A stretch of DNA of 64,000 nt from Janthinobacterium fluminis (lineage in GTDB: Bacteria > Pseudomonadota > Gammaproteobacteria > Burkholderiales > Burkholderiaceae_D), in NCBI RefSeq assembly GCF_028595325.1, contig NZ_JAQQXR010000001.1, positions 372,001-436,000 on the forward strand, given 5' to 3'. The notes beneath the pieces were generated by a model. It was not told the origin of the DNA. It did not search any database and saw only the letters and a program-made list of their open reading frames with translations. The position numbers were made by a program, and so were the translations under genes. Positions 52,012 through 61,750 of the stretch are shown piece after piece. Within the stretch, counting starts at the first letter, position 1. The number at the start of each line of letters is the position of its first letter.

Positions 52012-53379
52012 CTAGTCCGCGATGCGGACCCGGCGGCCCGGATGCCGCTCCGGCAAACGCGCGCCCTGGCCGAACAGCTTGTGGCGCAGCGCGCCGTCTT
52101 CGTAGTCGCGGCGGTAGCGGCCGCGCCGCTGCAGCTCCGGCACGATGTGCTCGACCACGTCGCGCATGCTTTCATGCGCCACCGCGAAGGCCAGGTTGAA
52201 GCCGTCGATGCCGGTGTCGTCCATCCACGCCTCCAACTGGTCGGCCACCTGCGCCGCGTCGCCCACCAGCACGGGGCCGCGGCCGCCGATGCCGATGAAC
52301 TCGGCCGCCTCGCGCACGGTCCATTTGCGGTTCGGGTCGGCCTGGCTGAAGGAGGCCAGCGCCGAGCGCCCCGCGTCCGAGTCGATGTAGTCGATGGTCG
52401 CGTCCAGCGGGAAGCGGCTGAAGTCGACGCCGGTCCAGCCGGACAGCAGCGTCAGCGCCGCCTCGATGTCGACGTGCCTGCGGTATTCCTCATACTTGGC
52501 CTGCGCCTGCGCCCCGGTGGCGCCGGTGACGATCAGGGCCTGTGCGTAGATCAGCAATTGTTCGCCGTCGCGGCCGTCCGCGCGCACCGCCGCGCGCAGC
52601 GCGTCGGCGTAGCGCTTCACCACCGCCTTGCTCGGGCCGCTGACGAAGGTGCATTCGGCGTGGCGCGCGGCGAACGCGGTGCCGCGCGGCGACGTGCCGG
52701 CCTGGTACAGCAGCGGGGTGCGCTGCGGCGACGGTTCGCACAGGTGGATGCCGGGCACCTTGTAGTAGCGTCCCGCGTGCTTGATCGGATGCACCCGCAC
52801 CGGGTCCGCGTAGACGCCGGCCGCCTTGTCGTTGACGACGGCGTCGTCGTCCCAGCTTTTCTCCCACAGCTTGTAGACGACGTCGAGGTATTCGTCGGCC
52901 AGGTCGTAGCGCTCGTCGTGTCCGAGCTGGCGTTCCAGCCCGAGGTTGCGGGCGGCGCTGTCGAGGTAGCCGGTGACGATGTTCCAGCCTATCCGTCCGC
53001 CCGTCAGGTGGTCCAGCGTCGACAGGCGCCGGGCAAAGCTGTACGGGTGCTCGTAGGTCAGCGCGCAGGTGACGCCGAAGCCGAGGTGGCTGGTCGCCTG
53101 CGCCATCAGCGGCACCAGGGCCAGCGGGTCGTTCAGCGGCACTTGCACGCCGTGGTGCAGGGCGGCGTCGAGGCCGCCCTGGTAGACGTCGTACACGCCC
53201 AGCACGTCGGCCAGGAAGATGGCGTCGAAACGGCCCGCCTCCAGCAAGCGCGCCAGCTCGGTCCAGTGCTGCGGATCGGTGTAGCGGTGGCTGTTGTCGC
53301 GCGGGTGTGTCCACAGCCCGGGCGACTGGTGCCCCAGCGTGTTCATCTGGAAGGCGTTGAAGCGGATCGTTTTAGCCAT
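52012..53379 (-). CDS. FMN-dependent monooxygenase, NtaA/SnaA/DszA family
   Basis: A 455-residue luciferase-like TIM-barrel enzyme of the NtaA/SnaA/DszA group: MNTLGHQSPGLWTHPRDNSH, LLEAGRFDAIFLADVLGVYD, SFARRLSTLDHLTGGRIGWN, IVTGYLDSAARNLG. Such enzymes use FMNH2 from a separate reductase to oxidise organosulfur or aminopolycarboxylate compounds. The reductase is probably SsuE from the divergent operon. It is the last gene of a minus-strand unit with MetQ-, MetI- and MetN-like genes. Confidence 0.88.
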   Translation of the reverse strand: MAKTIRFNAFQMNTLGHQSPGLWTHPRDNSHRYTDPQHWTELARLLEAGRFDAIFLADVLGVYDVYQGGLDAALHHGVQVPLNDPLALVPLMAQATSHLGFGVTCALTYEHPYSFARRLSTLDHLTGGRIGWNIVTGYLDSAARNLGLERQLGHDERYDLADEYLDVVYKLWEKSWDDDAVVNDKAAGVYADPVRVHPIKHAGRYYKVPGIHLCEPSPQRTPLLYQAGTSPRGTAFAARHAECTFVSGPSKAVVKRYADALRAAVRADGRDGEQLLIYAQALIVTGATGAQAQAKYEEYRRHVDIEAALTLLSGWTGVDFSRFPLDATIDYIDSDAGRSALASFSQADPNRKWTVREAAEFIGIGGRGPVLVGDAAQVADQLEAWMDDTGIDGFNLAFAVAHESMRDVVEHIVPELQRRGRYRRDYEDGALRHKLFGQGARLPERHPGRRVRIAD

Positions 53380-53388
53380 GCCGCCGTC

Positions 53389-54219
53389 TTACTTCTTCGC
53401 TTTTTCCAGGGCCAGCTGGTAGTCGGTCTTGGAGTAGCCGGCGAAGTGCTTGTTGGTGATGTCGAGGAAGGCTTGCGAGCGGTAGGCGGCCGCCAGGTCC
53501 TTGGCGAACTGCTTGTCCTTGTCGGCGCTGCGCACGGCGACCAGGTTGATGTAGTTGGCCGAGATTTTTTCGGCGATCAGCGCCTCGGTCAGTTTGATGC
53601 CGGCCGCCAGCGCGTAGTTGCCGTTGATGAAGGAGTAGTCGGTGTCGCCCAGCGAGCGCGGCAGTTGCGCCGCTTCCAGCGGCACCAGCTTGATTTTCTT
53701 CGGATTGCCGACGATGTCCTTCTCCGAGGCGCGCACCGGGTCGAAGTTGGCGCGCAGCTTGATCCAGCCCAGTTGGTCCAGCAGCACCAGGGCGCGCGCT
53801 TCGTTGCTCGGGTCGTTCGGCACGCCGACGGTGCTGCCGTCTTTGACTTCGTTGAGCGATTTGTGTTTTTTGCTGTAGATGGCGATCGGCGCGGTCGGGA
53901 TCGTCACCAGGTCGGTCAGCGCCAGTTTGTGCTCGGCGGCGAATTTGTTCAGGTAGACGACGTGCTGGAACACGTTGGCGTCGAGCGAACCCTCGGCCAG
54001 CGCGAAGTTCGGCTGCACGTAGTCGTTGAACTCGACCAGCTTGATCTTGTAACCCTGTTTTTCCAGGATAGGCTTGATGCCCAGCTTGATCTGGTCGGCG
54101 TAGGGGCCGGCGCTGGTGCCGATGACGATCTCTTTCGGGTCTTTGGCGGCGTTGGCGAAGTTGGCGCCCAGGGCCAGGGTCAGGGCGCTCAGGATCAGGG
54201 TGCGGCGGGCGATGCTCAT
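53389..54219 (-). CDS. MetQ/NlpA-family substrate-binding protein
   Basis: A 276-residue periplasmic binding protein: KEIVIGTSAGPYADQIKLGI, GYKIKLVEFNDYVQPNFALA, GSLDANVFQHVVYLNKFAAE, VGVPNDPSNEARALVLLDQL. The signal peptide (MSIARRTLILSALTLALGAN) ends in ANA-A and has no lipobox Cys, unlike the lipoprotein MetQ of E. coli. Placed among monooxygenase genes, it may bind an oxidised sulfur compound or methionine. It ends 9 nt before the monooxygenase start. Confidence 0.88.
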   Translation of the reverse strand: MSIARRTLILSALTLALGANFANAAKDPKEIVIGTSAGPYADQIKLGIKPILEKQGYKIKLVEFNDYVQPNFALAEGSLDANVFQHVVYLNKFAAEHKLALTDLVTIPTAPIAIYSKKHKSLNEVKDGSTVGVPNDPSNEARALVLLDQLGWIKLRANFDPVRASEKDIVGNPKKIKLVPLEAAQLPRSLGDTDYSFINGNYALAAGIKLTEALIAEKISANYINLVAVRSADKDKQFAKDLAAAYRSQAFLDITNKHFAGYSKTDYQLALEKAKK

Positions 54220-54249
54220 GTGGTTTTCCTTAAAAAGATGAAGTGGGTG

Positions 54250-54912
54250 TTAGCGTTTGTCGAGGCGTTTGGCGATGCGGTTGCCGGTGAACTGGATGGT
54301 TTGCACCATCAGGACCAGCACGGCGACGGTGGCGACCATGATGTCGGTCTCGAAGCGGTAGTAGCCGTAGCGGATGGCCAGGTCGCCGATGCCGCCGCCG
54401 CCGACCACGCCGGCCACGGCCGAGTAGGACAGGAAGCTGATCGACAGCACGGTCAGGGCCAGCACCAGGCCGGAGCGGGCTTCCACGAGCAGCACGCGCA
54501 GCACGATCTGCAGTTCCGAGGCGCCCATCGCGTGGGCCGCCTCGATGACGCCGCGCGGCACTTCGCGCAGGTTCTGTTCGACCATGCGGGCGAAGTAGGG
54601 GATGGCGGCGAACGACAGCGGCACGGCGGCAGCCAGCGGGCCGATCGAGGTGCCGGCGATGAGGCGGGTGAACGGCACCAGCGCGACCAGCAGGATGATG
54701 AAGGGGAAGGAGCGCACGACGTTGACCAGCCAGCCCAGCACCAGCGCGGCCGGGCGGTTTTGCAGCGACTGGCCGTCGGCGATGAGGAACAGCAGCACGC
54801 CGAGCGGGCCGCCGATGACGACGGCGGCGCTCAGGCCGATGGCCAGCATGGTCAGGGTCTGGCCCATGGCCGTCCACAGCTCAGGCAGCATGGAGATGAT
54901 ATTTTCAAGCAT
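54250..54912 (-). CDS. MetI-type ABC permease
   Basis: The start is the ATG at 54912, overlapping the ATPase gene by 8 nt. The 220-residue protein has five hydrophobic helices and the ABC importer coupling loop in VPRGVIEAAHAMGASELQIV. The MetI group segments (ELWTAMGQTLTMLAIGLS, SYSAVAGVVGGGGIGDLAIR, YGYYRFETDIMVATV) are clear. It forms the channel with the ATPase upstream and the binding protein downstream. Confidence 0.9.
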   Translation of the reverse strand: MLENIISMLPELWTAMGQTLTMLAIGLSAAVVIGGPLGVLLFLIADGQSLQNRPAALVLGWLVNVVRSFPFIILLVALVPFTRLIAGTSIGPLAAAVPLSFAAIPYFARMVEQNLREVPRGVIEAAHAMGASELQIVLRVLLVEARSGLVLALTVLSISFLSYSAVAGVVGGGGIGDLAIRYGYYRFETDIMVATVAVLVLMVQTIQFTGNRIAKRLDKR

Positions 54913-55744
54913 GAGCGCGCTCCTTCCAGGCGGTGGCTTCAAAGGCGGGGGTGCCGTAGTGGGCCAGTTCGCGGCCCAGCGCGGTCTTGCGCACGGTGTG
55001 GGTGTCGGCCAGCGCGAACTGTTCGGCGACGGCGCCGTCCTCGATCACGGCGACGCGGTTGCAGATGGCGCCCAGCACCGACAGCTCGTGGCTGACGATG
55101 ACGATGGTCACGCCGAGGTTGCGGTTGATGTCGCGCAGCGTCTCCAGCAGCGCGCGGGTGGTTTCCGCGTCCAGCGCGGAGGTCGGCTCGTCGCACAGCA
55201 GCACGGCGGGGCGGCTGGCCAGCGCGCGGGCGATGGCCACGCGCTGCTTCTGGCCGCCCGACAGTTGCGCGGGGTAGTTGGCGGCCTTGCCGCTCAGTTC
55301 CACCAGCGCCAGGCATTCCTCGACGCGGGCGGCGATTTGCTCGCCCTTGAGTTTGCCGTGGATGATCAGCGGGAAGGCGACGTTGTCGAACACGGTGGCG
55401 TTTTGCAGCAGGTTGAACTGCTGGAAAATCATGCCGATGTTCTGGCGCGCGTCGCGCAGCTCGCGCTTGCCCAGCGCCGTCAGTTCGCGGCCGGCCACGG
55501 TGACGCTGCCGCTGTCGGGGCGCTCCAGCAGGTTCAGCAGGCGCAGCAGCGTCGATTTGCCGGCGCCGCTCTTGCCGATCAGGCCGAAGACGTCGCCCTC
55601 GCGCACGTCCAGGCTGACGTTGCGCACGGCGTGGAATTGTTCGCCGCGCGGCAGCGCGAACGATTTGCTGGCGGCGTCGACGCGGATCACGGTGGCCCGC
55701 TTCGCGTCCGGCAGCGCGGCGATGTTGTTGGTTGGTGTGGTCAT
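54905..55744 (-). CDS. MetN-type ABC importer ATPase
   Basis: A 279-residue ATPase: Walker A GKSGAGKST, signature [10 protein letters not shown], Walker B VLLCDEPTSALD, H-loop IVSHE, and FQQFNLLQNATVFDNVAFPL typical of MetN. It is shorter than E. coli MetN (343), with only a stub of the C-terminal ACT-like regulatory domain, so methionine trans-inhibition may be absent. Overlaps the permease gene. Confidence 0.9.
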   Translation of the reverse strand: MTTPTNNIAALPDAKRATVIRVDAASKSFALPRGEQFHAVRNVSLDVREGDVFGLIGKSGAGKSTLLRLLNLLERPDSGSVTVAGRELTALGKRELRDARQNIGMIFQQFNLLQNATVFDNVAFPLIIHGKLKGEQIAARVEECLALVELSGKAANYPAQLSGGQKQRVAIARALASRPAVLLCDEPTSALDAETTRALLETLRDINRNLGVTIVIVSHELSVLGAICNRVAVIEDGAVAEQFALADTHTVRKTALGRELAHYGTPAFEATAWKERAHA

Positions 55745-55750
55745 ATCGTT

Positions 55751-56971
55751 TTATGAGTAGGCGGTGGGTTCGGGCAGCGTGCCTTCCAGGGCGAAGCGCC
55801 CCAGGTCACGGTATTTGTAGTCGATCGGGTCGTGCAGCGTGTGCACGCGGACGTTGCGCCAGAAGCGGTCGTAGCCGTATTTGGCCGACGTTGCGCGGGC
55901 GCCCGTCAGCTCGAACATCTGGCTGCTGATCTCGACGCCGGCGCGGTGCGCCAGGCACTTCGCCTCGGCCACGGCGACGGCCAGCTCGCCGCGGTCGCGG
56001 GCGCTGATCTGCGCGCCCTTGTTGAAAACCCTGTCGAGTTCGACGGCGGCGTGGTCGGCCAGCACCACGGCGGGGCGCAGCAGCAGCCACAGTTGGCCGT
56101 AGCGGTGCTGTATCAGCGGATCGGCGCTGGCGCTGGCCGCGCCGGAGGCGAACCAGGGCCGGGCTTCGTCGCGGGTGTAGTTGCGCGCCGCCTCGAAGGC
56201 GCCTTCGCCTATGCCCAGGTAGAGGTTGGCCATGATCAGCTGCGCCACCTGCGAGCGCAGCGTCGCCTGAGGCGTGGCCGGCTGGGCCGGCGCCTGCAGC
56301 ACCTGCCCGGCCGGCAGCGCCGCCCCGGCGAAGTGGACGTTGCCGCTGTCGGTCTGGCGCTGGCCGAAGGCGTCCCAGTCCGCCTGCACGGCGACGCCGG
56401 GCTGGCGGGTCGGCAGCACGCCGATCAGCGCGCTCTGGGTCGGCGCGTGCCAGGCCGACACGGTCAGCCAGTCGGAGCCGACCGAGCCGGAGGAGAAGCT
56501 CTTGACGCCGTCCAGCGTGTAGCCGTCGGCGGCCTCGGTGGCCGTGGTGCGCCGGTCGAGCGGGTTCAGGGCATTGCCCCAGAACAGGCGCTGTGCGACG
56601 GTGTCCGTCAGCAGGCGGCGCTGTTGCTGGGCGCTGCCGTACAGCCGGATGCCGGCCAGTTGCAGGTGGTGGAAGCCGAACACGTGCGCCAGCGCGCTGT
56701 CGGCCCGCGCCAGAATGCGGATCACCTGGTAGACGACGGGCCAGGCGGCGCCCTGGCCGCCGAATTCCGTGGGGATCGACAGCGTCAGCAGGCCCGATTC
56801 GCGTATCCATTCGCGTTCCCGGGCGGCGTGGCCGCCGGCCTGGTCGCGGGCGTTGGCGGACTGCGCCAGGCGCGCGGCCAGCGCCGTGGCGATCTGGAGC
56901 GGGTCTTGCGAGGGTGCTGCGGGGGCGTCGGCATGGTGGCCATGCGGCGCGCCGGAAAATGCTTGTGACAT
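55751..56971 (-). CDS. Acyl-CoA-dehydrogenase-fold flavin monooxygenase, SfnB/DszC-like
   Basis: The start is the ATG at 56971 (MSQAFSGAPHGHHADAP). The 406-residue protein has an acyl-CoA dehydrogenase fold: IRESGLLTLSIPTEFGGQGA, FWGNALNPLDRR, DGVKSFSSGSVGSDWLTVSA, and FELTGARATSAKYGYDRFWR, which belongs to the DszC/SfnB sulfur-acquisition group. Such enzymes use reduced flavin and O2 on sulfur compounds. First gene of the minus-strand unit, divergent from ssuE across a 277-nt gap. Confidence 0.85.
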   Translation of the reverse strand: MSQAFSGAPHGHHADAPAAPSQDPLQIATALAARLAQSANARDQAGGHAAREREWIRESGLLTLSIPTEFGGQGAAWPVVYQVIRILARADSALAHVFGFHHLQLAGIRLYGSAQQQRRLLTDTVAQRLFWGNALNPLDRRTTATEAADGYTLDGVKSFSSGSVGSDWLTVSAWHAPTQSALIGVLPTRQPGVAVQADWDAFGQRQTDSGNVHFAGAALPAGQVLQAPAQPATPQATLRSQVAQLIMANLYLGIGEGAFEAARNYTRDEARPWFASGAASASADPLIQHRYGQLWLLLRPAVVLADHAAVELDRVFNKGAQISARDRGELAVAVAEAKCLAHRAGVEISSQMFELTGARATSAKYGYDRFWRNVRVHTLHDPIDYKYRDLGRFALEGTLPEPTAYS

Positions 56972-57248
56972 TGTGCAAAGCCGTTGAAATGGTATCGGTA
57001 GCGCAAGTATTGCAGTGCGGCATAGCACTTGTGAACGATTTATTCTGTCTTTGCTTATGCGTAAATCCTCAGTAAACGCCGGCGACGATATCCGGAAAAC
57101 ACATATCGAAGCGCGAAAGCATTCGTTCTGATTTCGCCGGCGCGGTCGTAATCTGCTCACTGAAGGCGGCCCGATTCCAGCCACAAGCGCAGATCCTGGC
57201 GCTGGGCAGGCCGCGGCAACGCAGCACATTCACGGGAATTTCTCACGC

Positions 57249-57872
57249 ATGAACATACTATTATTGAGTGGCAGCCCGCAGCTCCCATCCAGCTCCAGCC
57301 GCCTGCTGCTGCACATCGGCGACAAGCTGGCCGTGCACGGCCACCGCTACAGCAAGCTGCACGTGCGCGACCTGCCGGCCCGGGCGCTGCTGCACGCCGA
57401 GCATGCCGACGTCACGATTGCCCGCGCCATCGCCGCCGTGGCCGCCGCCGACGTCGTCATCGTCGCCACGCCGGTCTACAAGGCATCCTATGCCGGCATC
57501 CTGAAAGCCTTCCTCGACCTGCTGCCGCAGGACGGCCTGGCCGGCAAGCTGGTGCTGCCGCTGGCGACCGGCGGCAGCCAGTCGCACCTGCTGGCGCTGG
57601 ACTACGCGCTGCGGCCGGTGCTGCACGCCCTGGCCGCCAGGCACGTGCTGACCAGCATCTATGCCACCGCGCAGCAGCTCGACTGGAGCGAGGAGCGCGG
57701 ACTGACGCTGGACCCGGCGCTTGCGGCGCGCGTCGAGGCCGGCGTCGAGGAATTGTCGGCGGGGCTGCGCGCGCTGCGCCACGCGCGCGCCACGGCGCCC
57801 GAGCCCGCCGTGCCGGCGCTGCCGAGCCGTTCGCTGAAAGGCCACCCTTACGCCGTATCGCCGCTGAATTGA
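57249..57872 (+). CDS. ssuE: NADPH-dependent FMN reductase
   Basis: A 207-residue flavodoxin-like reductase: LLLSGSPQLPSSSSRLLLHI, VVIVATPVYKASYAGILKAF (the family signature), LPLATGGSQSHLLALDYALR. It makes FMNH2 for SsuD and, by position, possibly for the two divergent monooxygenases. First gene of the ssu operon. Confidence 0.93.
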   Translation: MNILLLSGSPQLPSSSSRLLLHIGDKLAVHGHRYSKLHVRDLPARALLHAEHADVTIARAIAAVAAADVVIVATPVYKASYAGILKAFLDLLPQDGLAGKLVLPLATGGSQSHLLALDYALRPVLHALAARHVLTSIYATAQQLDWSEERGLTLDPALAARVEAGVEELSAGLRALRHARATAPEPAVPALPSRSLKGHPYAVSPLN

Positions 57873-57921
57873 TTACACCCGCGGGTTTTTGCCGTCGCGC
57901 CCCGCGCCATCAAGGAGAAAC

Positions 57922-58902
57922 ATGAGTACACGCCACGAAGAGCGCCTGTCGCGCCGCCACACGCTGGGCCTGTTGTTCGCCACCGCGGCCGGCGTGCTGG
58001 CGGCCGGCATGCCCGGCGCCGCGCAGGCCCAGGCGAAAGCGGTGCTGCGCATCGGCTACCAGAAATACGGCACGCTGACGCTGCTGAAGGGTCGCGGCAC
58101 GCTGGAAAAGCGCCTGGCCGCAAAAGGCGTCGACGTCAAATGGACCGAGTTCCCGGCCGGCCCGGTGCTGCTGGAGGGCCTCAACGTCGGCAGCATCGAC
58201 TTCGGCACGGTGGGCGAGGCGCCGCCCATCTTCGCCCAGGCCGCCGGCGCCAACCTGGTCTACATCGGCAACGAGCCGCCGTCGCCGTCGAGCGAGGCCA
58301 TCGTCGTGCCGAAAGACTCGAAAATCCGCGCGCTGAGCGAATTGAAGGGCAAGCGCGTGGCGCTGAACAAGGGCTCGAACGTGCACTACCTGCTGCTGCG
58401 GGCGCTGGAAAAGGCCGGCGTCGGCTACCGCGACATCGAAACCGTGTTCCTGCCGCCGGCCGACGCCCGCGCCGCCTTCGAGCGCGGCAGCGTCGACGCC
58501 TGGGCGATCTGGGATCCCTTCCTGGCGGCCGCCGAAAAGCAGTTGGGCGCGCGCGTGCTGGCCGACGGCAAGGGCCTGGTGTCGAACCACCAGTTCTACC
58601 TGGCGGCGCGGCCCTACGCGGAAAAGAACCCGGACATCGTCCGCATCGTCATCGAGGAGCTGGCCAGGGTCGACGAATGGGGCCGCGCCAACCTCAAGGA
58701 GGTGGCGGCGATCCTCGCTGCGCAGACCGGCCTCGATACCGGCGTCGTCGAACTGGCCGCCGCGCGCTATGCCTACGGCGTTAAGCTGATCAGCGTCGAC
58801 GTCGTCGCCGAACAGCAGAAGGTTGCCGACGCCTTCGCCGGCCTGAAGCTGATCCCGAGGGCCATCAGCGTCAAGGACGCGCTGCTGCCGCTCAAGTTGT
58901 AA
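57922..58902 (+). CDS. ssuA: Sulfonate-binding periplasmic protein
   Basis: The start is the ATG at 57922 with AAGGAG upstream. The 326-residue protein has a twin-arginine-like signal ([20 protein letters not shown]) cleaved near AQA, then the SsuA fold: [75 protein letters not shown]. It delivers alkanesulfonates to SsuBC. Export through Tat rather than Sec is possible. Confidence 0.93.
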   Translation: MSTRHEERLSRRHTLGLLFATAAGVLAAGMPGAAQAQAKAVLRIGYQKYGTLTLLKGRGTLEKRLAAKGVDVKWTEFPAGPVLLEGLNVGSIDFGTVGEAPPIFAQAAGANLVYIGNEPPSPSSEAIVVPKDSKIRALSELKGKRVALNKGSNVHYLLLRALEKAGVGYRDIETVFLPPADARAAFERGSVDAWAIWDPFLAAAEKQLGARVLADGKGLVSNHQFYLAARPYAEKNPDIVRIVIEELARVDEWGRANLKEVAAILAAQTGLDTGVVELAAARYAYGVKLISVDVVAEQQKVADAFAGLKLIPRAISVKDALLPLKL

Positions 58903-58918
58903 TGTAAAGGAAGCGAAC

Positions 58919-60067
58919 ATGTCTTTGAATGTCTTTTGGTTTATCCCGACGCACGGCGACAGCCGCTACCTTGGCACGACGCAGGGCGCCCGCCCGGTCA
59001 ATGCCGACTACCTGCGCCAGTGCGCCGTGGCGGCCGACACGCTCGGCTACGACGGCGTGCTGCTGCCGACCGGGCGCTCCTGCGAAGACGCCTGGGTGGT
59101 GGCCTCGTCGCTGATCGGCGTCACGCAAAAACTGAAATTCCTGGTTGCGGTCCGGCCGGGCCTGTCGACCCCGGGCCTGGCGGTGCGCATGGCCGCCACC
59201 TTCGACCGCCTGTCGAACGGGCGCCTGCTGATCAATGTGGTGACGGGCGGCGACCAGGGCGAACTGGAGGCGGACGGGCTGTTCGCCGACCACGCCAAGC
59301 GCTACGAGATTTCCGCCGAGTTCATGCGCGTCTGGCGCGCCACGCTGGCGGGCGAGGGCGGCGCCGCCGGCTATGACTTCGAGGGCAAGCACATCCAGGT
59401 GAGGGGCGCGAAAACCCTCTATCCGGCCGTGCAGAAACCGTATCCGCCGCTGTATTTCGGCGGCTCGTCGGCGCCGGCGCACGAGCTGGCCGCCGAGCAG
59501 ATGGACGTCTACCTGACCTGGGGCGAGCCGCCGGCCGCCGTGGCCGGGAAGATCGCCGACATCCGCGCCCGCGCCGCCAGGCACGGCCGCACGGTGCGCT
59601 TCGGCATCCGCTTGCACGTGATCGTCCGCGAGACGAACGAGGCGGCCTGGCGCGCCGCCGACGAATTGATCAGCCACCTCGACGACGACATCATCGCGGC
59701 GGCCCAGACGGCCTTCGGCAAGATGGATTCGGAGGGGCAGCGGCGCATGGCCGCGCTGCACGGCGGCCGCCGCGACAAGCTGGAAGTGTCGCCGAACCTG
59801 TGGGCCGGCGTCGGCCTGGTGCGCGGCGGCGCCGGCACGGCGCTGGTGGGCGACCCGCCGACGGTGGTGGCGCGCATGCGCGAGTACGCCGAGCTGGGTA
59901 TCGACACCTTCATCTTCTCCGGCTATCCGCACCTGGAAGAGTCCTACCGCTTCGCCGAACTGGTGTTCCCGCTGCTGGGCAAGGGCAGGGCGGCCGGCGA
60001 GCAGTCGCTGTCCGGGCCGTTCGGCGAAGTCATGGCCAGCGACATCGTGCCGAAAAAGGCGGCCTGA
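58919..60067 (+). CDS. ssuD: FMNH2-dependent alkanesulfonate monooxygenase
   Basis: A 382-residue luciferase-like enzyme: [80 protein letters not shown]. It cleaves alkanesulfonates to sulfite and an aldehyde using FMNH2 from SsuE. Length and motifs are canonical. Confidence 0.95.
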   Translation: MSLNVFWFIPTHGDSRYLGTTQGARPVNADYLRQCAVAADTLGYDGVLLPTGRSCEDAWVVASSLIGVTQKLKFLVAVRPGLSTPGLAVRMAATFDRLSNGRLLINVVTGGDQGELEADGLFADHAKRYEISAEFMRVWRATLAGEGGAAGYDFEGKHIQVRGAKTLYPAVQKPYPPLYFGGSSAPAHELAAEQMDVYLTWGEPPAAVAGKIADIRARAARHGRTVRFGIRLHVIVRETNEAAWRAADELISHLDDDIIAAAQTAFGKMDSEGQRRMAALHGGRRDKLEVSPNLWAGVGLVRGGAGTALVGDPPTVVARMREYAELGIDTFIFSGYPHLEESYRFAELVFPLLGKGRAAGEQSLSGPFGEVMASDIVPKKAA

Positions 60068-60069
60068 GC

Positions 60070-60840
60070 ATGCGCCCCGCCCGCGCCTGGTTCGCCGCGC
60101 TCGCGCCGTGGGCCTTGCCGGCCGCGCTGGTGCTGGCCTGGCAGGTGGCGGCGCAGGCCGGCTGGCTGTCGAGCCGCATTCTGCCCCAGCCGTGGGCCGT
60201 CGCCAAAGCCTTCTGGAGCCTGGGCGAGTCGGGCGAACTGTGGCGGCATCTGCGGACCAGCCTGTGGCGCGCCGCCGTCGGTTTTTCCATCGGCGCCGGC
60301 CTGGGCCTGGCGCTGGGACTGCTGACGGGCAGCGTCAAACGGGCCGAAACGCTGCTCGACACGACGCTGCAAATGGTGCGCAACATCCCGGCGCTGGCGC
60401 TGATCCCCCTGGTCATCCTGTGGTTCGGCATCGACGAAGCGGCCAAGCTGTTCCTGCTGGCCGTCGGCGTCTTCTTTCCCGTCTACCTGAACACCTTCCA
60501 CGGCATCCGTTCGGCCGACCAGGGCTTGATCGAGGTGGCGCGCAGCTACGGCCTGTCCGGCTGGCCGCTGTACCGCGACGTGATTCTGCCGACGGCGCTG
60601 CCGGCGATACTGGTCGGCGTGCGCTTTTCGCTGGGGCTGGTGTGGGTGCTGCTGATCGTCGCCGAAACCATCTCGGCGCAGGCCGGCATCGGCTACATGA
60701 CGATGAACGCGCGCGAATTCCTGCAAACCGACATTGTGCTGGTCGGCATCCTGCTGTACGCCCTGCTGGGGAAACTGGCCGACCTGTTCTCGCGCACGCT
60801 GGAAAGACGCCTGCTGCGCTGGAATCCCGCTTACCGCTGA
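60070..60840 (+). CDS. ssuC: Sulfonate ABC transporter permease
   Basis: The start is the ATG at 60070, 2 nt after ssuD. The 256-residue protein has six hydrophobic helices and the importer loop GLIEVARSYGLSGWPLYRDV. The segments MVRNIPALALIPLVILWFGI and AETISAQAGIGYMTMNAREF are those of SsuC. Confidence 0.93.
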   Translation: MRPARAWFAALAPWALPAALVLAWQVAAQAGWLSSRILPQPWAVAKAFWSLGESGELWRHLRTSLWRAAVGFSIGAGLGLALGLLTGSVKRAETLLDTTLQMVRNIPALALIPLVILWFGIDEAAKLFLLAVGVFFPVYLNTFHGIRSADQGLIEVARSYGLSGWPLYRDVILPTALPAILVGVRFSLGLVWVLLIVAETISAQAGIGYMTMNAREFLQTDIVLVGILLYALLGKLADLFSRTLERRLLRWNPAYR

Positions 60841-60849
60841 AGGAACCCG

Positions 60850-61707
60850 ATGATCTTCGCCCCCGCCCAACTCGAATCCGATTTCCTGTCGCTGCTGACG
60901 CAGTTCGATCCCGTCGAAGACCCCGTCGAGCGTCTGCCGAAGGCACGCCAGGGCGTGTCGCTGGCGCTGCGCGGATTGAGCAAGGCGTATGCCGGGCGCA
61001 GCGTGCTCAAGGACGTCGGCCTGGAATTGAAGGCCGGCGAGTTCGTCGCCGTGGTCGGGCGCAGCGGCTGCGGCAAGAGCACGCTGTTGCGCACCATCGC
61101 GCAATTGGAGCGGGCCGACGCCGGCGCCATCGTCGTCGGCGCCGGCCAGTTGAAGCCGGAAGTGCGCATTATGTTCCAGGAGGCGCGCCTGCTGCCGTGG
61201 AAAACGGTGCTGCATAATGTCGCGCTGGGGATGCCGCGTTCGCTCGGCGCGGCCGCCGCGGCGCTGTGGACCGTCGGGCTGGCCGAGCGCGCCGACGACT
61301 GGCCGGCGGCGCTGTCGGGCGGGCAGAAGCAGCGCGTCGCGCTGGCCCGCGCGCTGCTGCACGAGCCGCAATTGCTGCTGTTCGACGAGCCGCTGGGCGC
61401 GCTCGACGCGCTGACGCGCATCGAGATGCAGCAATTGATCGAAACGCTGTGGCTGGCGCGCGGTTTTACGGCCGTGCTGGTCACCCACGATGTGGCGGAA
61501 GCGGTGGCGCTGGCCGACCGCGTGATATTGATCGAGGATGGGCGCATCGCGCTCGACGTCAGGGTGGATTTGCCCAGGCCGAGGGCGCGCGGCAGCGCCG
61601 GGTTCGCCGCCATCGAGCAGCGCATATTGGCGCAGGTGCTGCGCCATCCGGCGCCGCAGCGGGCGGCTCCGGTGCCGCCGCTGGCGCAGCTGCGCTGGGC
61701 GGTTTGA
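60850..61707 (+). CDS. ssuB: Sulfonate ABC transporter ATPase
   Basis: A 285-residue ATPase: Walker [10 protein letters not shown], signature [10 protein letters not shown], Walker [14 protein letters not shown]-loop VTHDV, and [20 protein letters not shown] typical of SsuB/TauB. Starts 9 nt after ssuC with AAGGA before the ATG. A palindromic repeat begins 4 nt past the stop codon. Confidence 0.94.
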   Translation: MIFAPAQLESDFLSLLTQFDPVEDPVERLPKARQGVSLALRGLSKAYAGRSVLKDVGLELKAGEFVAVVGRSGCGKSTLLRTIAQLERADAGAIVVGAGQLKPEVRIMFQEARLLPWKTVLHNVALGMPRSLGAAAAALWTVGLAERADDWPAALSGGQKQRVALARALLHEPQLLLFDEPLGALDALTRIEMQQLIETLWLARGFTAVLVTHDVAEAVALADRVILIEDGRIALDVRVDLPRPRARGSAGFAAIEQRILAQVLRHPAPQRAAPVPPLAQLRWAV

Positions 61708-61711
61708 AAGC

Positions 61712-61750
61712 AGGGGTCTGACCCCAGGAGGCCGGGGTCAGACCCCGGGC
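61712..61750. repeat. Pair of GGGGTCTGACCCC palindromes
   Basis: Two 13-bp palindromes (AGGGGTCTGACCCC and GGGGTCAGACCCC) 10 nt apart between convergent genes. The second covers the stop codon of the TonB-fusion gene (GGG GTC TGA on the minus strand), so the repeat writes the last residues of that protein. Confidence 0.85.
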
